Part shown: piece by piece, positions 1-7,524 of the stretch
Numbering within the stretch: position 1 is the stretch's first letter
Layout of the letters: every line of letters begins with the position of its first letter
DNA from: Spirilliplanes yamanashiensis
Lineage (GTDB): Bacteria; Actinomycetota; Actinomycetes; Mycobacteriales; Micromonosporaceae
Direction of reading: 5' to 3'
DNA length: 64,000 nt
Assembly: GCF_016863475.1 (NCBI RefSeq)
Contig: NZ_BOOY01000039.1
Span: forward strand, 62,001-126,000
Program-made: the position numbers and the translations under genes
Notes under the pieces: model-generated
Seen by the model: only the letters and a program-made list of their open reading frames with translations
Databases searched by the model: none
Told to the model about the DNA's origin: nothing

Positions 1-531
1 TAGCCACTCATGGCTGAGAACGGCGTACAGCAGGGAATCGCGCCATGCGCCGTTGGTGAAGACGTGGTCTCGGATGCGGCCCTCGTACTGCATGCCGAGC
101 CTGTCCGCGACGACGATGGAGGCGGCGTTGTCGGGGCCGATCGCGGCGGAGATGCGGTGCAGGCCCAGGTCCGCGAAGCCGAACTCGATCATCCGGCGGG
201 CGGCGTCCGTGGCGTAGCCCTTGCCCCAGCGGTCTGCGCGGATGGCGTAACCCAGCTTGGCGGCCTCTACCCCGGCGAACGCGAGGCGGGCGAACCCGAC
301 CAGTTCCTCATCGCCGACCGTGACGGCGAGGTAATACTCGGTACGCGGGTCGAGCTGGGCGCGCTTGGCGGCGCCGTCGACCATCGCCTGGGCTGCGGCC
401 ATGTCGCGGCTGTCGAAGGACAGCCAGTGGGTGACGCGGTCGTCGCCGATGATCGCCAACGTGTCGGCCGCGTCGTCGCTGCGGAATTCCCGCAGGGTGA
501 CAACGCGGCCGGTGAGGGTGACGGGATACAT
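1..531 (-). CDS. GNAT family N-acetyltransferase, 3' end beyond the window
   Basis: Reads 177 codons on the minus strand from an ATG and leaves the window without a stop. The product begins MYPVTLTGRVVTLREF and has the RimJ/RimL-type GNAT layout. The acetyl-CoA-binding stretch is visible as GYAIRADRWGKGYATDAARR, followed by the late strand IGPDNAASIVVADRLGM and a last stretch NGAWRDSLLYAVL. Enzymes of this type move acetyl from acetyl-CoA to an amino group of a protein N-terminus or small molecule; the substrate cannot be read here. A decayed regulator lies directly upstream on the same strand. Family assignment is firm; only the extreme C-terminus is missing. Confidence 0.88.
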   Translation of the reverse strand, partial: MYPVTLTGRVVTLREFRSDDAADTLAIIGDDRVTHWLSFDSRDMAAAQAMVDGAAKRAQLDPRTEYYLAVTVGDEELVGFARLAFAGVEAAKLGYAIRADRWGKGYATDAARRMIEFGFADLGLHRISAAIGPDNAASIVVADRLGMQYEGRIRDHVFTNGAWRDSLLYAVLSHEWL

Positions 532-545
532 GGACCGATCCTGCC

Positions 546-1083
546 CTACCGGGGCAGCGCCTTGAGGGGCGTGTGTGTGAAGTCCTCGATCTGCTCGATG
601 AGGTCGGAGGCGTCGTCGGCGAGGCCGGCGCGAGTGACGGCCTGGTGGACGCGCTGCACGGAGTGCACGATGCCGTTGATGCGCTGCTCGGGCACCAGTT
701 CCAGGACCGGCGCGAGCGCGTCCGCGGCGCCCTCGACGTCGCGTGCCGCGACGCGGGCGATAGCTAGGTCGGCGCGGGAGCCGGCCTCGTCGCCGAACGC
801 CCACGACGGGTCCGACCGGTCCTCGTACGCGGCGACGGCCCGGCTCGACAGGGCGACGGCCTCGTCGGCCTGGGCGGGCAGCCAGGCGAGCGCGTCGGCG
901 CCGTAGTACAGCGTCCGGGCCTGGTTGAACGTGCAGATGCCGCCCAGCTCGTCGACGGCGTCGGGCTCGACGGAGTCCCAGGCGTCCTCGGCGGCGCGGA
1001 TCGCGGCAACGGCGCGGTCGCCGTTGCCCAGCGCGGCGTACGCCCGGGCGGCGCTGACCGGCAGCCACACCGACGTCCCTGAC
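546..1083 (-). pseudogene. C-terminal remnant of an XRE/TPR transcriptional regulator
   Basis: About 178 codons remain open and end LKALPR-stop. They show the helical repeats typical of the C-terminal half of actinobacterial XRE regulators (AARAYAALGNGDRAVAAIRAA, then TFNQARTLYYGADALAWLP, then VHSVQRVHQAVTRAGLADDASDLIEQ). The N-terminal helix-turn-helix expected 150-250 residues upstream is absent. Above about position 1083 the frame continues into unrelated, low-quality sequence, with no regulator homology in any frame up to the next gene. I read this as a 5'-truncated gene whose front was replaced or deleted. The neighbouring GNAT may once have been its partner. Confidence 0.7.
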
Positions 1084-1321
1084 CTCTGGTGAGAGCTGGC
1101 GCGTCTAGGAAAGGGGCGGCCTCCCGCACTCCCAGATTGCTGACCGTCACCCCTGCCAGGCGGAAATGGGCGGTAGCGCCAGCCTGGACCATGTGGCTTT
1201 CCACGATCAGGTTCGGACTGGCGCTCGGGTTGGTCCAGCTGGTCGCGAGCTGCGTCATCGGGATCCCCTTGGTGACGACGGCGGGAGTTGAAGTGCCGAG
1301 CCCTTCCTCCGCCGCTCCCTC

Positions 1322-1909
1322 TCAAGAGCCCGTGACGCCTGGTGTCGGTGCTGAACCATGTTGGCGAGAGGGGAAAGGCCACCACTGGTTGTCGGTGTCG
1401 CAGTCACCGCCTGGCATCAAGTTCCGCGAATCCTCAATACCGCCAGTTCGCGAGGGGTCCGGCACCTGGCTCAGACCTCGCGCACCTAGTTCGTCTCTCA
1501 GGAGGGCAGCAAGCCGGCGGCCGTCCGCTGCGCTTTCGGTGTGACCTACTCGCTCCGACACTTCAGCCCAGTGCTCCAGTCCGTGAATCGCCATGCCCCA
1601 CTGACGGGCGGTGAAGGCGAACACCTCCGTTCGCTCGGGCGCCGGCCACGTCTGCATGCCCTCGCCCGTCGTCGGCCAGTCCGGCAGCTGCCGGCTCCCG
1701 ACGTCTCGGATGCTCCTGCCGAGCTCCATGAGGTCCGCGACCTCTTTGATCACACCCGCCTCCTTCGTCTCGACCTCCTCGTCGTCGCCGATGTCGAATG
1801 CGTAGTGGGTGAGCCGCAGCTCTTCTTCGATGACGTCGCCGCTGATGCTGAGCCAGTCCGTGACCGCAAGCTCAAGCGCGTACGTCGCCTCGTCAGGCAC
1901 TTCGCTCAT
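1322..1909 (-). CDS. Hypothetical acidic protein
   Basis: A 195-residue soluble protein starting MSEVPDEATYALELAVTDW. I chose this ATG over one eight codons upstream because the protein-like, acidic sequence begins there and an AGG precedes it closely. No signal peptide, membrane segment or familiar motif is visible. The central part is rich in Glu/Asp and amphipathic helix (EEVETKEAGVIKEVADLMELGRS). The last 25 residues are Gly/Pro/Trp-rich and may be disordered. I do not recognise the family. Codon use looks actinobacterial but somewhat less GC-extreme than the core genes. Confidence 0.5.
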   Translation of the reverse strand: MSEVPDEATYALELAVTDWLSISGDVIEEELRLTHYAFDIGDDEEVETKEAGVIKEVADLMELGRSIRDVGSRQLPDWPTTGEGMQTWPAPERTEVFAFTARQWGMAIHGLEHWAEVSERVGHTESAADGRRLAALLRDELGARGLSQVPDPSRTGGIEDSRNLMPGGDCDTDNQWWPFPSRQHGSAPTPGVTGS

Positions 1910-2232
1910 CCTGGGATCATGACCCCGGCCCATGATGGCGCGTGGCCCGTTGCGACGAACCGGCGCTCCGAGCGCTGCGATCGCCGTCGGCGTCGGACGT
2001 GAGCCGCCGATGGAAAGCGGCTCCCATGCGGATCGCCTATCTGGTCAGCTTCCCGGACCGGGGTACGCGCGCGGCCTTGATCCAGTACAGGCCAATTCGG
2101 CAGTAGTCACATGGCGGATCACAAGTTCGGATCAGAAGTCGTGTCTTCAAAGCGATCACGGTGCCCCTGTACGCCGGTCGTCCGCCGGCCCGGGAGGTCG
2201 AGCGTGCCGCGACGGTGGCGGTGTCGTCAGGT
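1910..2232. other. Intergenic stretch without a convincing gene
   Basis: About 320 bases between the hypothetical protein and the end of the sulfite-exporter gene. Short open frames exist on both strands, including a 26-codon plus-strand frame beginning MRIAYLVSFPDRG at 2026, but none has a ribosome-binding site or a recognisable family. Base composition is less GC-rich than the flanks (for example around 2095-2150), consistent with decayed or imported DNA. Confidence 0.5.
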
Positions 2233-3009
2233 TCAAATCGGGGGCGGGCTGATGACGGCTTGGACGACGACGAACACTGCAATGGCGAGGACGAGGTAGG
2301 CGAAGGCGCGGCTGAGGCGTTGCGCGGGTAGGCGGGTGGCGAGGCGTCCGGCGGCGAGGGAGCCGGCAATCGCGGCGGCGGTGAAGGCGGCGGCGATGCG
2401 GTAGTCGAGGGTGGCGTCGCCGGCGTGGGCGGCGAAGCCCGCGGCGGAGTTGATGACGATGATGACCAGGGAGGTGCCGACGGCAGCGGGCATCGGCAGG
2501 CCGAGCAGCAGGACGAGGGCGGGGATGATGAGGAAGCCGCCGCCGACGCCGAACAGCCCGGTGAGGAATCCGACGAGGACGCCGACGCCGACGGATTTGG
2601 GTAGGCAGCCGCGCCAGTTGACGCCGCCGCCGGGCAGGGCGCAGTCGCCGCCGGGTTCGGTGTCGCCGCGCAGCATCCGGATCGCGGCGGCGACCATCAG
2701 CGCGGCGAAGCCGATGAGCACGACGCGGGGGTCGAGCAGGCGGTTGACAGTGGCGCCGGCGAACGCGGCGGCCGCGCCGGCGGCGCCGACGATGCCGGCT
2801 ATGCGCCAGCGGATCTGCCGGGCGCGTAGCCGGGGCAGCAACGCGGTGGCCGAGGAGACCCCGACGACCAGCAGCGACGTCGGGACGGCGGCGGCCAGCG
2901 GCAGGCCGGCGCCGTACACGAGGGCGGGGACGGCGAGGATGGACCCGCCGCCCCCGAGCAGTCCGAGCAGGATCCCGATCAGCGCGCCGAGCCCGAGGGC
3001 GGCGGTCAC
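2233..3009 (-). CDS. TauE/SafE family sulfite exporter
   Basis: A 258-residue polytopic membrane protein with two homologous halves, each opening with a glycine-rich turn before hydrophobic helices (GILLGLLGGGGSILAVPALV near the N-terminus and LTGLFGVGGGFLIIPALVLL in the second half). This repeat is the hallmark of TauE/SafE, which export sulfite or other sulfur anions. The start is a GTG whose bases overlap the stop of the upstream rhodanese gene (GTGA), so the two are translationally coupled. It is the last gene of the CstR-controlled persulfide operon, where it would remove sulfite made by the upstream enzymes. Substrate is inferred from context. Confidence 0.88.
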   Translation of the reverse strand: MTAALGLGALIGILLGLLGGGGSILAVPALVYGAGLPLAAAVPTSLLVVGVSSATALLPRLRARQIRWRIAGIVGAAGAAAAFAGATVNRLLDPRVVLIGFAALMVAAAIRMLRGDTEPGGDCALPGGGVNWRGCLPKSVGVGVLVGFLTGLFGVGGGFLIIPALVLLLGLPMPAAVGTSLVIIVINSAAGFAAHAGDATLDYRIAAAFTAAAIAGSLAAGRLATRLPAQRLSRAFAYLVLAIAVFVVVQAVISPPPI

Positions 3010-3599
3010 GGCCGAGGGCCGGCCAGGGCGGCGACGACGCCGTCGAGGTCTGTCTGGGGGCTGCGGTTGTAGGGGAGTCTGGCCAGCAGCATGCCCATTG
3101 TGCAGGTGTTCGACAGCGCGGCGAAGCTCAGTCCGGCGCCGATGAACGCGGCAACCCATTTCGCCGGCGGGTACACCACGCTGGTCAGGATGGAGGTGAG
3201 CACGATGCCACCGGCGACCAGGCGGGCCTGCCGTTCGAGGTCCCAGCGCTGCTTACCGGCACGGACCGGGTTGCCGGCGGCCTGCCAGGCGGTGATGCCG
3301 CCGTCCAGCACGCGTAGGCCGGGCAGGCCCGCGGCGGCGAGGGCCTGTTCGGCGGTGGTGGCGCGTTGCCCGGAGCGGCAGACGAGCACGACCTGCTCAT
3401 CGAGGTGGGCGCGCAGTTCGTCGCGGTGTTCGCGCAGCACGTCCAGGGGCACGTTGTAGGAGCCGGGGATGTGCGCGGCGGCGAACTCGCCCGGAGTGCG
3501 CACGTCGATGAGCCGCGGCGCGGCACCGGTGGGGGTGGTGAGGTGGTGCAGGGTGGCCGCGTCGAGGGTGGCCGGCGTCCCGGTGGGCGGGGTTTTCAT
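3006..3599 (-). CDS. Membrane-anchored rhodanese with DUF2892 (YgaP-like)
   Basis: 197 residues. An N-terminal rhodanese domain (about 12-115) has the active-site loop CRSGQR with the persulfide-carrying Cys at about 74. It is followed by a DUF2892 membrane hairpin (about 130-180; LVAGGIVLTSILTSVVYPP, then WVAAFIGAGLSFAALSNTC). This is the YgaP arrangement, a membrane sulfurtransferase moving sulfane sulfur from thiosulfate or persulfide. The ATG overlaps the stop of the upstream MBL gene (ATGA) and its own stop overlaps the exporter start, so three genes form one tightly coupled unit. Confidence 0.9.
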   Translation of the reverse strand: MKTPPTGTPATLDAATLHHLTTPTGAAPRLIDVRTPGEFAAAHIPGSYNVPLDVLREHRDELRAHLDEQVVLVCRSGQRATTAEQALAAAGLPGLRVLDGGITAWQAAGNPVRAGKQRWDLERQARLVAGGIVLTSILTSVVYPPAKWVAAFIGAGLSFAALSNTCTMGMLLARLPYNRSPQTDLDGVVAALAGPRP

Positions 3600-4999
3600 G
3601 CGTTCTCCTTGGCGTTGACGATGTCGAGGCCGGCGTCGCTGGCGGTGGCGTAGGCGTCGTCGATGTGCACGACGTGGCGGCCGGCGCGTTGCAGCAGGCT
3701 GCTCGCGGCGGCGGCGCGGTAGCCGGACCCGCAGTGCACCCAGACGGTGCCGGCGGGTACATCGTCGAGGCGGTGCGGCAGGTCGGGCAGCGGGATGTGG
3801 ACGGCACCGTCGATGTGGTCGGTGCGCCATTCGTTGCTCATCCGCACGTCGAGGAGCACCTCGGGGGTGGGCAGTCCGTGCGGCAGATGGCCGGTGCGGG
3901 CGGCGGCAAGGTCGCTGAACGTGGCGGTGGTCAACTCCGTCAGCCGGGTGTCGTCACCGGCGGCCCAGTCGTCGGGGTCACCGGTGGCGGCCGCGGCGGG
4001 GCGGTCGATGCCGATGCGGGCGAGTTCGCGTTGGGCGTCGGCGACCTGCTGGGCGCTCTCGCCGAGCAGGGTGATCGGGGCACCCCACGGGGCCATCCAG
4101 CCGAGCCAGGTCGACATGGGCCCGTCGAGGCCGAAGCTGAGCGTGCCGGTCAGGTGCCGCTGCGCGAAGGCCTTGCGGTTGCGCAGGTCCACCACCCACT
4201 GCCCGTCGGCGATCCGCTCGCGGAGCTCGGCCGGGTCGGCGTGCCGGACCGGGCTGAGGTCGATCGGGGCCGCGCCGTCGCTGTTGCGGGCGCCCATGTG
4301 CGCGTAGTAGGCGGGGTAGGCGTCCAGCCCGGCGAGGGTCTCAGTGACGAACGCGTCGGTTTCCAGCCGCAACGCCGGGTTCACCTGCCGCTCCCGGCCG
4401 ATGGTGGAGACGGGCGCGTCGGACTGCGTCGCGGAGCAGAAGCTGCCGAAGCCGTGCGTGGGCCAGACTTGCGCGCCGTCGGGCAGCAGGTCGGCGAGCC
4501 GGCGCACCGAGTCGTGCTGGTGCTCGGCCAGGGTGTGGGCGTGCTGCTGGCCGAGTAGGTCGGTGCGCCCGGTGGTGCCGAACAGCAGCGACCCGCCGGT
4601 GAACACCCCGACCGGGCCGTCCGGGCCGTGCAGCACGAACGACAGGTGGTGGAAGGTGTGACCGGGGGTGGCCACCACCGCCAGGCGCATCGCGTCCGAC
4701 ACGCTGAATTCGTCACCGTCGGAAACCGCCAGCCGGTCGAAGCCCACCTCGTCGTCGGCGGCGACCAGGTATCGCGCCCCGGTCAGTCTCGTCAGGGCCA
4801 GGCCGCCGGAGACGTAGTCGTTGTGCAGGTGTGTCTCGGCCACCTGGGTGATCCGCACCCCGAGCCGCCCGGCCAGGGCCAGGACCCGGTCGATGTCGCG
4901 CTGCGGGTCGATCACGACCGCGACCTGCCCGTCGTGGGCCAGGTAGCTGCGATCGCCCAGCGATGAGGTCTCCACGACCTCCACCTCGATGCCGTTCAT
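3596..4999 (-). CDS. Metallo-beta-lactamase/double rhodanese, persulfide dioxygenase-like
   Basis: 467 residues. The N-terminal half is an ETHE1/glyoxalase-II-like metallo-beta-lactamase fold with the metal motif THLHND at 56-61 and a later metal His region TPGHTFHHLSF. Two rhodanese domains follow. The first has no catalytic Cys (its loop reads TLLGESAQ) and is probably structural. The second carries an active loop VHCGSGYRAA. Proteins of this build oxidise glutathione- or low-molecular-weight persulfides to sulfite and pass on sulfane sulfur. AGGAG lies about 7 nt before the ATG. It sits between the frameshifted rhodanese and YgaP in the CstR operon. Confidence 0.88.
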   Translation of the reverse strand: MNGIEVEVVETSSLGDRSYLAHDGQVAVVIDPQRDIDRVLALAGRLGVRITQVAETHLHNDYVSGGLALTRLTGARYLVAADDEVGFDRLAVSDGDEFSVSDAMRLAVVATPGHTFHHLSFVLHGPDGPVGVFTGGSLLFGTTGRTDLLGQQHAHTLAEHQHDSVRRLADLLPDGAQVWPTHGFGSFCSATQSDAPVSTIGRERQVNPALRLETDAFVTETLAGLDAYPAYYAHMGARNSDGAAPIDLSPVRHADPAELRERIADGQWVVDLRNRKAFAQRHLTGTLSFGLDGPMSTWLGWMAPWGAPITLLGESAQQVADAQRELARIGIDRPAAAATGDPDDWAAGDDTRLTELTTATFSDLAAARTGHLPHGLPTPEVLLDVRMSNEWRTDHIDGAVHIPLPDLPHRLDDVPAGTVWVHCGSGYRAAAASSLLQRAGRHVVHIDDAYATASDAGLDIVNAKENA

Positions 5000-5043
5000 C
5001 GTCGTCTCCTCTGCTCGTTGCGGTTGGTCGGCCCCTCGGGCCG

Positions 5044-5357
5044 TCATCGGGTCGTGCTCCGCTCGATCGGGTGCCCCGCCGTCACCCAGGCCTGCGTGCC
5101 GCCGGTCAACGACCACGCCCGGACGCAGGCGGCGTCGAGAACCTGCGCCGCCATCGCGCTGCGCCCAACGACCTGGCACATCGTGACCACGTCACGCCCG
5201 GCGAACCGGCGTGCGGCCGCGACGGGTCGTCCAGAGGCAGGTTCACCGCGCCCGGCACATGGCCCTGCGCGAACTCCTCGGCACTGCGCACGTCCAGCAC
5301 CATTGCGTCGCCGTCGCGGCGGCGCAGCTCGTCCGGACCGATCTCTCGTACCGTCAC
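5044..5357 (-). pseudogene. Single-domain rhodanese, broken by a frameshift
   Basis: From a GTG with an upstream GAGGAG the product reads as a normal rhodanese (MTVREIGPDELRRRDGDAMV, then the DVRSAEEFAQGHVPGAVNLP core). At about 5220-5230 the frame loses homology. The rest of the domain continues in another frame: VVTMCQVVGRSAMAAQ with the catalytic Cys loop, then the C-terminal LTGGTQAWVTAGHP and a stop at 5044. A one-base change near a GACGACCCG run restores a full domain of about 105 residues. Either the gene is freshly inactivated or this is an assembly error. It is the first gene behind the operator palindrome at 5379-5392. Confidence 0.75.
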
Positions 5358-5378
5358 AGAACTACTCCTCTACGTGTG

Positions 5379-5392
5379 TACCCCCGGGGGTA
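5379..5392. promoter_or_regulatory. CstR/CsoR-type operator, copy 1
   Basis: A perfect 14-bp palindrome, TACCCCCGGGGGTA, lies about 22 bp upstream of the rhodanese GTG. G/C-tract palindromes flanked by A/T are the known operator form of CsoR/CstR family repressors. An identical copy precedes the regulator gene itself. Confidence 0.8.
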
Positions 5393-5467
5393 TATGAAAG
5401 ACAGAGTTCTGGTCAGGCGTCATCCGGGCGCCACCCCGCCACGCGGGCGGGAGCCGCGCCGGTCAGG

Positions 5468-5737
5468 TCAGGACAGGGCCATGAACAGCTTCTCCAGCTG
5501 CTCCTCGCTCATCGGCGGCTGCTCGCCACGCTCGCGCGCGGTCTGGCACTGCCGCATACTCGTGGCAATGATTTTGAAGCCGGCCTTGTCCAGGGCCCGC
5601 GACACCGCCGCGAGCTGCGTCAGCACCCGCTCACAGTCGTCACCGTTATCGATCATGGCGATCACCGCGCCCAGCTGACCATGGGCTCGCTTCAGCCGCG
5701 TCATCGCGTCCGACAGCACCTTGGCATCCATCTCCAC
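5468..5737 (-). CDS. CsoR/RcnR family regulator, CstR-like persulfide sensor
   Basis: 89 residues from a GTG preceded by GGAGG at 8-nt spacing; an in-frame ATG two codons later is possible. The protein is the all-helical DUF156 fold (RLKRAHGQLGAVIAMI). It keeps the two thiol ligands, Cys35 and Cys64, but has Ser at the position four residues before the second Cys, where copper sensors have His (ATSMRQC). Loss of that His is what separates persulfide-sensing CstR from copper-sensing CsoR. The downstream rhodanese/persulfide dioxygenase/sulfite exporter genes agree. One operator lies upstream of the gene and one before the operon, implying autoregulation. Confidence 0.88.
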   Translation of the reverse strand: MEMDAKVLSDAMTRLKRAHGQLGAVIAMIDNGDDCERVLTQLAAVSRALDKAGFKIIATSMRQCQTARERGEQPPMSEEQLEKLFMALS

Positions 5738-5761
5738 CCCGCCCACCTCCACGACCCAGCA

Positions 5762-5775
5762 TACCCCCGGGGGTA
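5762..5775. promoter_or_regulatory. CstR/CsoR-type operator, copy 2
   Basis: Exact copy of the palindrome TACCCCCGGGGGTA, about 25 bp upstream of the regulator start. It would allow the regulator to repress its own promoter together with the downstream operon. Confidence 0.8.
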
Positions 5776-5939
5776 CCCATGGTGGGTGTGGAGCGCCTCA
5801 CTGCCTGTAGCCGGGTTCCGCGGCGTTCGCCGGAGCCGAGCTCGGCGGCTCGACCAGCGCGGCGACCGGGCGGCGACGCCGGCACACCGTCGATGCACAC
5901 CGGTATGCGGCCGATCATGGTGCGGGGGTCGCCGCGTGG

Positions 5940-6290
5940 TCGGCGGAGGTTGAGTCCGCGTGACTGCGGCAGCGTCTCCAACAGGTGCCGGCCCTGGTCG
6001 AGTGGCCAGTTCGACCTGCCGTCGGTCGCCGAGCCGCGCCCACGCCTTCGCCCGTTGGGCGATGAGCTGTACGGTCACGCTTTCATCGGGTGCGATCGCC
6101 TCGTCGCCTTCGGCAGCGGCGATGGCTCCTCGCAGGTTGCCTCGGGTGAGCGTGAACCATGCCCGCATCTCGTTCGCCCAGCCCATGACGTCCGCCTTGC
6201 CGGACTCTTCGCCGAGAGAATGCGGCTCGCCTCGTTGCCTCGGCTTCCGGCGTCTCCGAGGCGTTCGCGTGCCACATAGCTGTCTGCGCC
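5940..6290 (-). pseudogene. Internal fragment of an XRE/TPR regulator with frameshifts
   Basis: On the minus strand one frame encodes GEESGKADVMGWANEMRAWF, TLTRGNLRGAIAAAEGDEAI and APDESVTVQLIAQRAKAWAR, followed by LGDRRQVELA. This is the TPR region of an actinobacterial XRE regulator. Homology then jumps frame to LDQGRHLLETLPQ near 6000 and stops. Neither the helix-turn-helix nor the C-terminus is present. The fragment is distinct in sequence from the remnant at 546-1083, so two different regulators of the same architecture have decayed in this strip. Confidence 0.65.
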
Positions 6291-6407
6291 ACCTTCACGT
6301 GGACCCTTGCGAAAACAGCGCCGACGCGAAGCAGTACCGTGGGCCATGAAATGTCGCGTTCGCGGACGGGATTGGTGCGACACGTTTCCGCGCGCCGCAC
6401 AAATGAC

Positions 6408-6917
6408 CTATTCGCAGGCGTCCCCGTCATTGTCGCGGTCCAGGCCGGAGCGGTAACCGGGGTCGCCCCGGTAGAGCGGGGCCGCGCCAGCGCGTTCGGC
6501 GGCGGCGCAGTTCGCGTAGTAAACCGACTCGGCCTCGTCCTCTTCCTCTTGGTCGGCTTCTTCCTCGGCTTTGCGACGCTCGGCCTCCTCGCGCTCGGCG
6601 GCCTCCTCGGCCTCGCGTTCGGCTTCTTCGGCTTCCTTCTCCCATTGCTTATTCAGCCGGTCGGCCTCAGCTGATCGGGACGCCGAGATGGACGCCTCGA
6701 CGGAGCGGCTGGCGGCGACGGAGGCCTCTAAGGCCGGATCCGCCTGATTGATGGAAGGCGGCGGCGCGGTGGCGACGACGTCGACGGGTGCGGTCGGCTT
6801 ACCGGCTTCGTCCCGGCCTGCAGCGATCGCACCGCCGCAGCACATTGCGACGAGAGCTGCCAGACCTCCGCCGATCAAGCCTTTGTCAACCTTCGTCAGA
6901 TTCTGCGGCACCCTCAT
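6408..6917 (-). CDS. Excalibur calcium-binding domain protein, membrane-anchored
   Basis: 169 residues from an ATG behind an AGGGGGG purine run. Residues about 13-35 form one hydrophobic segment (GLIGGGLAALVAMCCGGAIA), then a Pro/Ala linker and a strongly charged Glu/Lys/Arg/Ala coiled-coil stretch (about 75-130). The last 38 residues are an Excalibur domain: YYANCAAAERAG, then the terminal DRDNDGDACE loop that resembles an EF-hand calcium site. Such domains are extracytoplasmic in Gram-positive bacteria. The protein probably exposes the domain on a coiled-coil stalk. Function unknown. No operon partner. Confidence 0.85.
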   Translation of the reverse strand: MRVPQNLTKVDKGLIGGGLAALVAMCCGGAIAAGRDEAGKPTAPVDVVATAPPPSINQADPALEASVAASRSVEASISASRSAEADRLNKQWEKEAEEAEREAEEAAEREEAERRKAEEEADQEEEDEAESVYYANCAAAERAGAAPLYRGDPGYRSGLDRDNDGDACE

Positions 6918-7524
6918 CGTTGCCCCCCCTGATCCGGCGCGTCGCTGCGAAGCCGAGTAATGCGCTGACAAGCGTTGACCGCGTCCGGCGCGGCGAGCAA
7001 TGGGCCACTCGGTCATACAGGGGGGACGACAATCCACGATAGAATTCGACTCGGCGCATATTCGCTGACAGATATGCGACAGCGGACCCGACCAGCAGTC
7101 TCCACAGACGAGATGGCGGGAACAATGCTGACCCAGGCCGGCGTGGCAGCTCGAAGCCCGGCCCCACCACGAACGACGAATCGCGGGCCGGCCTCGACCG
7201 CCCCGTCAGGCCCCGAGATCGGCCGATGTGGTAACCCTCGCCGAGCGCGAGCGAGGCTGTCCCGCCTCGACGAGAACATCGGGGCGCCTGTCGGACGACG
7301 ACCTGACCGCCCTGGGCGAGGCCGCGACGCGCGTCGGCGTGGCCGGCGCCCGCTACAACGAGGCGATGCAGAGGATGACCGGCCTGTAGGTCCGGGCGGC
7401 GCGTCCGGCCCAGCGGGGGATCGGCGATCCCTGGATGAGCGCGCCCTTAATGCGGCGGCCGAACCTTGCGACATTCGTCCTGTCAGCCGGTTTTCCGGCC
7501 ACCCACCTGATGAGGACGATCGCC
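6918..7524. other. Intergenic region with one orphan 3' reading frame
   Basis: About 600 bases with no complete gene I can defend. On the plus strand a frame from roughly 7130 ends at 7389 with protein-like C-terminal sequence (LSDDDLTALGEAATRVGVAG, then ARYNEAMQRMTGL-stop). It has no plausible start and no recognisable N-terminal domain. It could be the tail of a deleted gene. The remainder is less GC-rich and holds nothing recognisable. Confidence 0.45.

Noticed and set aside
5468-5737. Copper-sensing CsoR
   Set aside because: The His ligand is replaced by Ser and there is no copper ATPase or chaperone; neighbours are sulfur enzymes.
1-7500. Integrative element or prophage at the left end
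   Set aside because: Despite decayed genes, I find no integrase, transposase, att-like direct repeat or tRNA in the strip.
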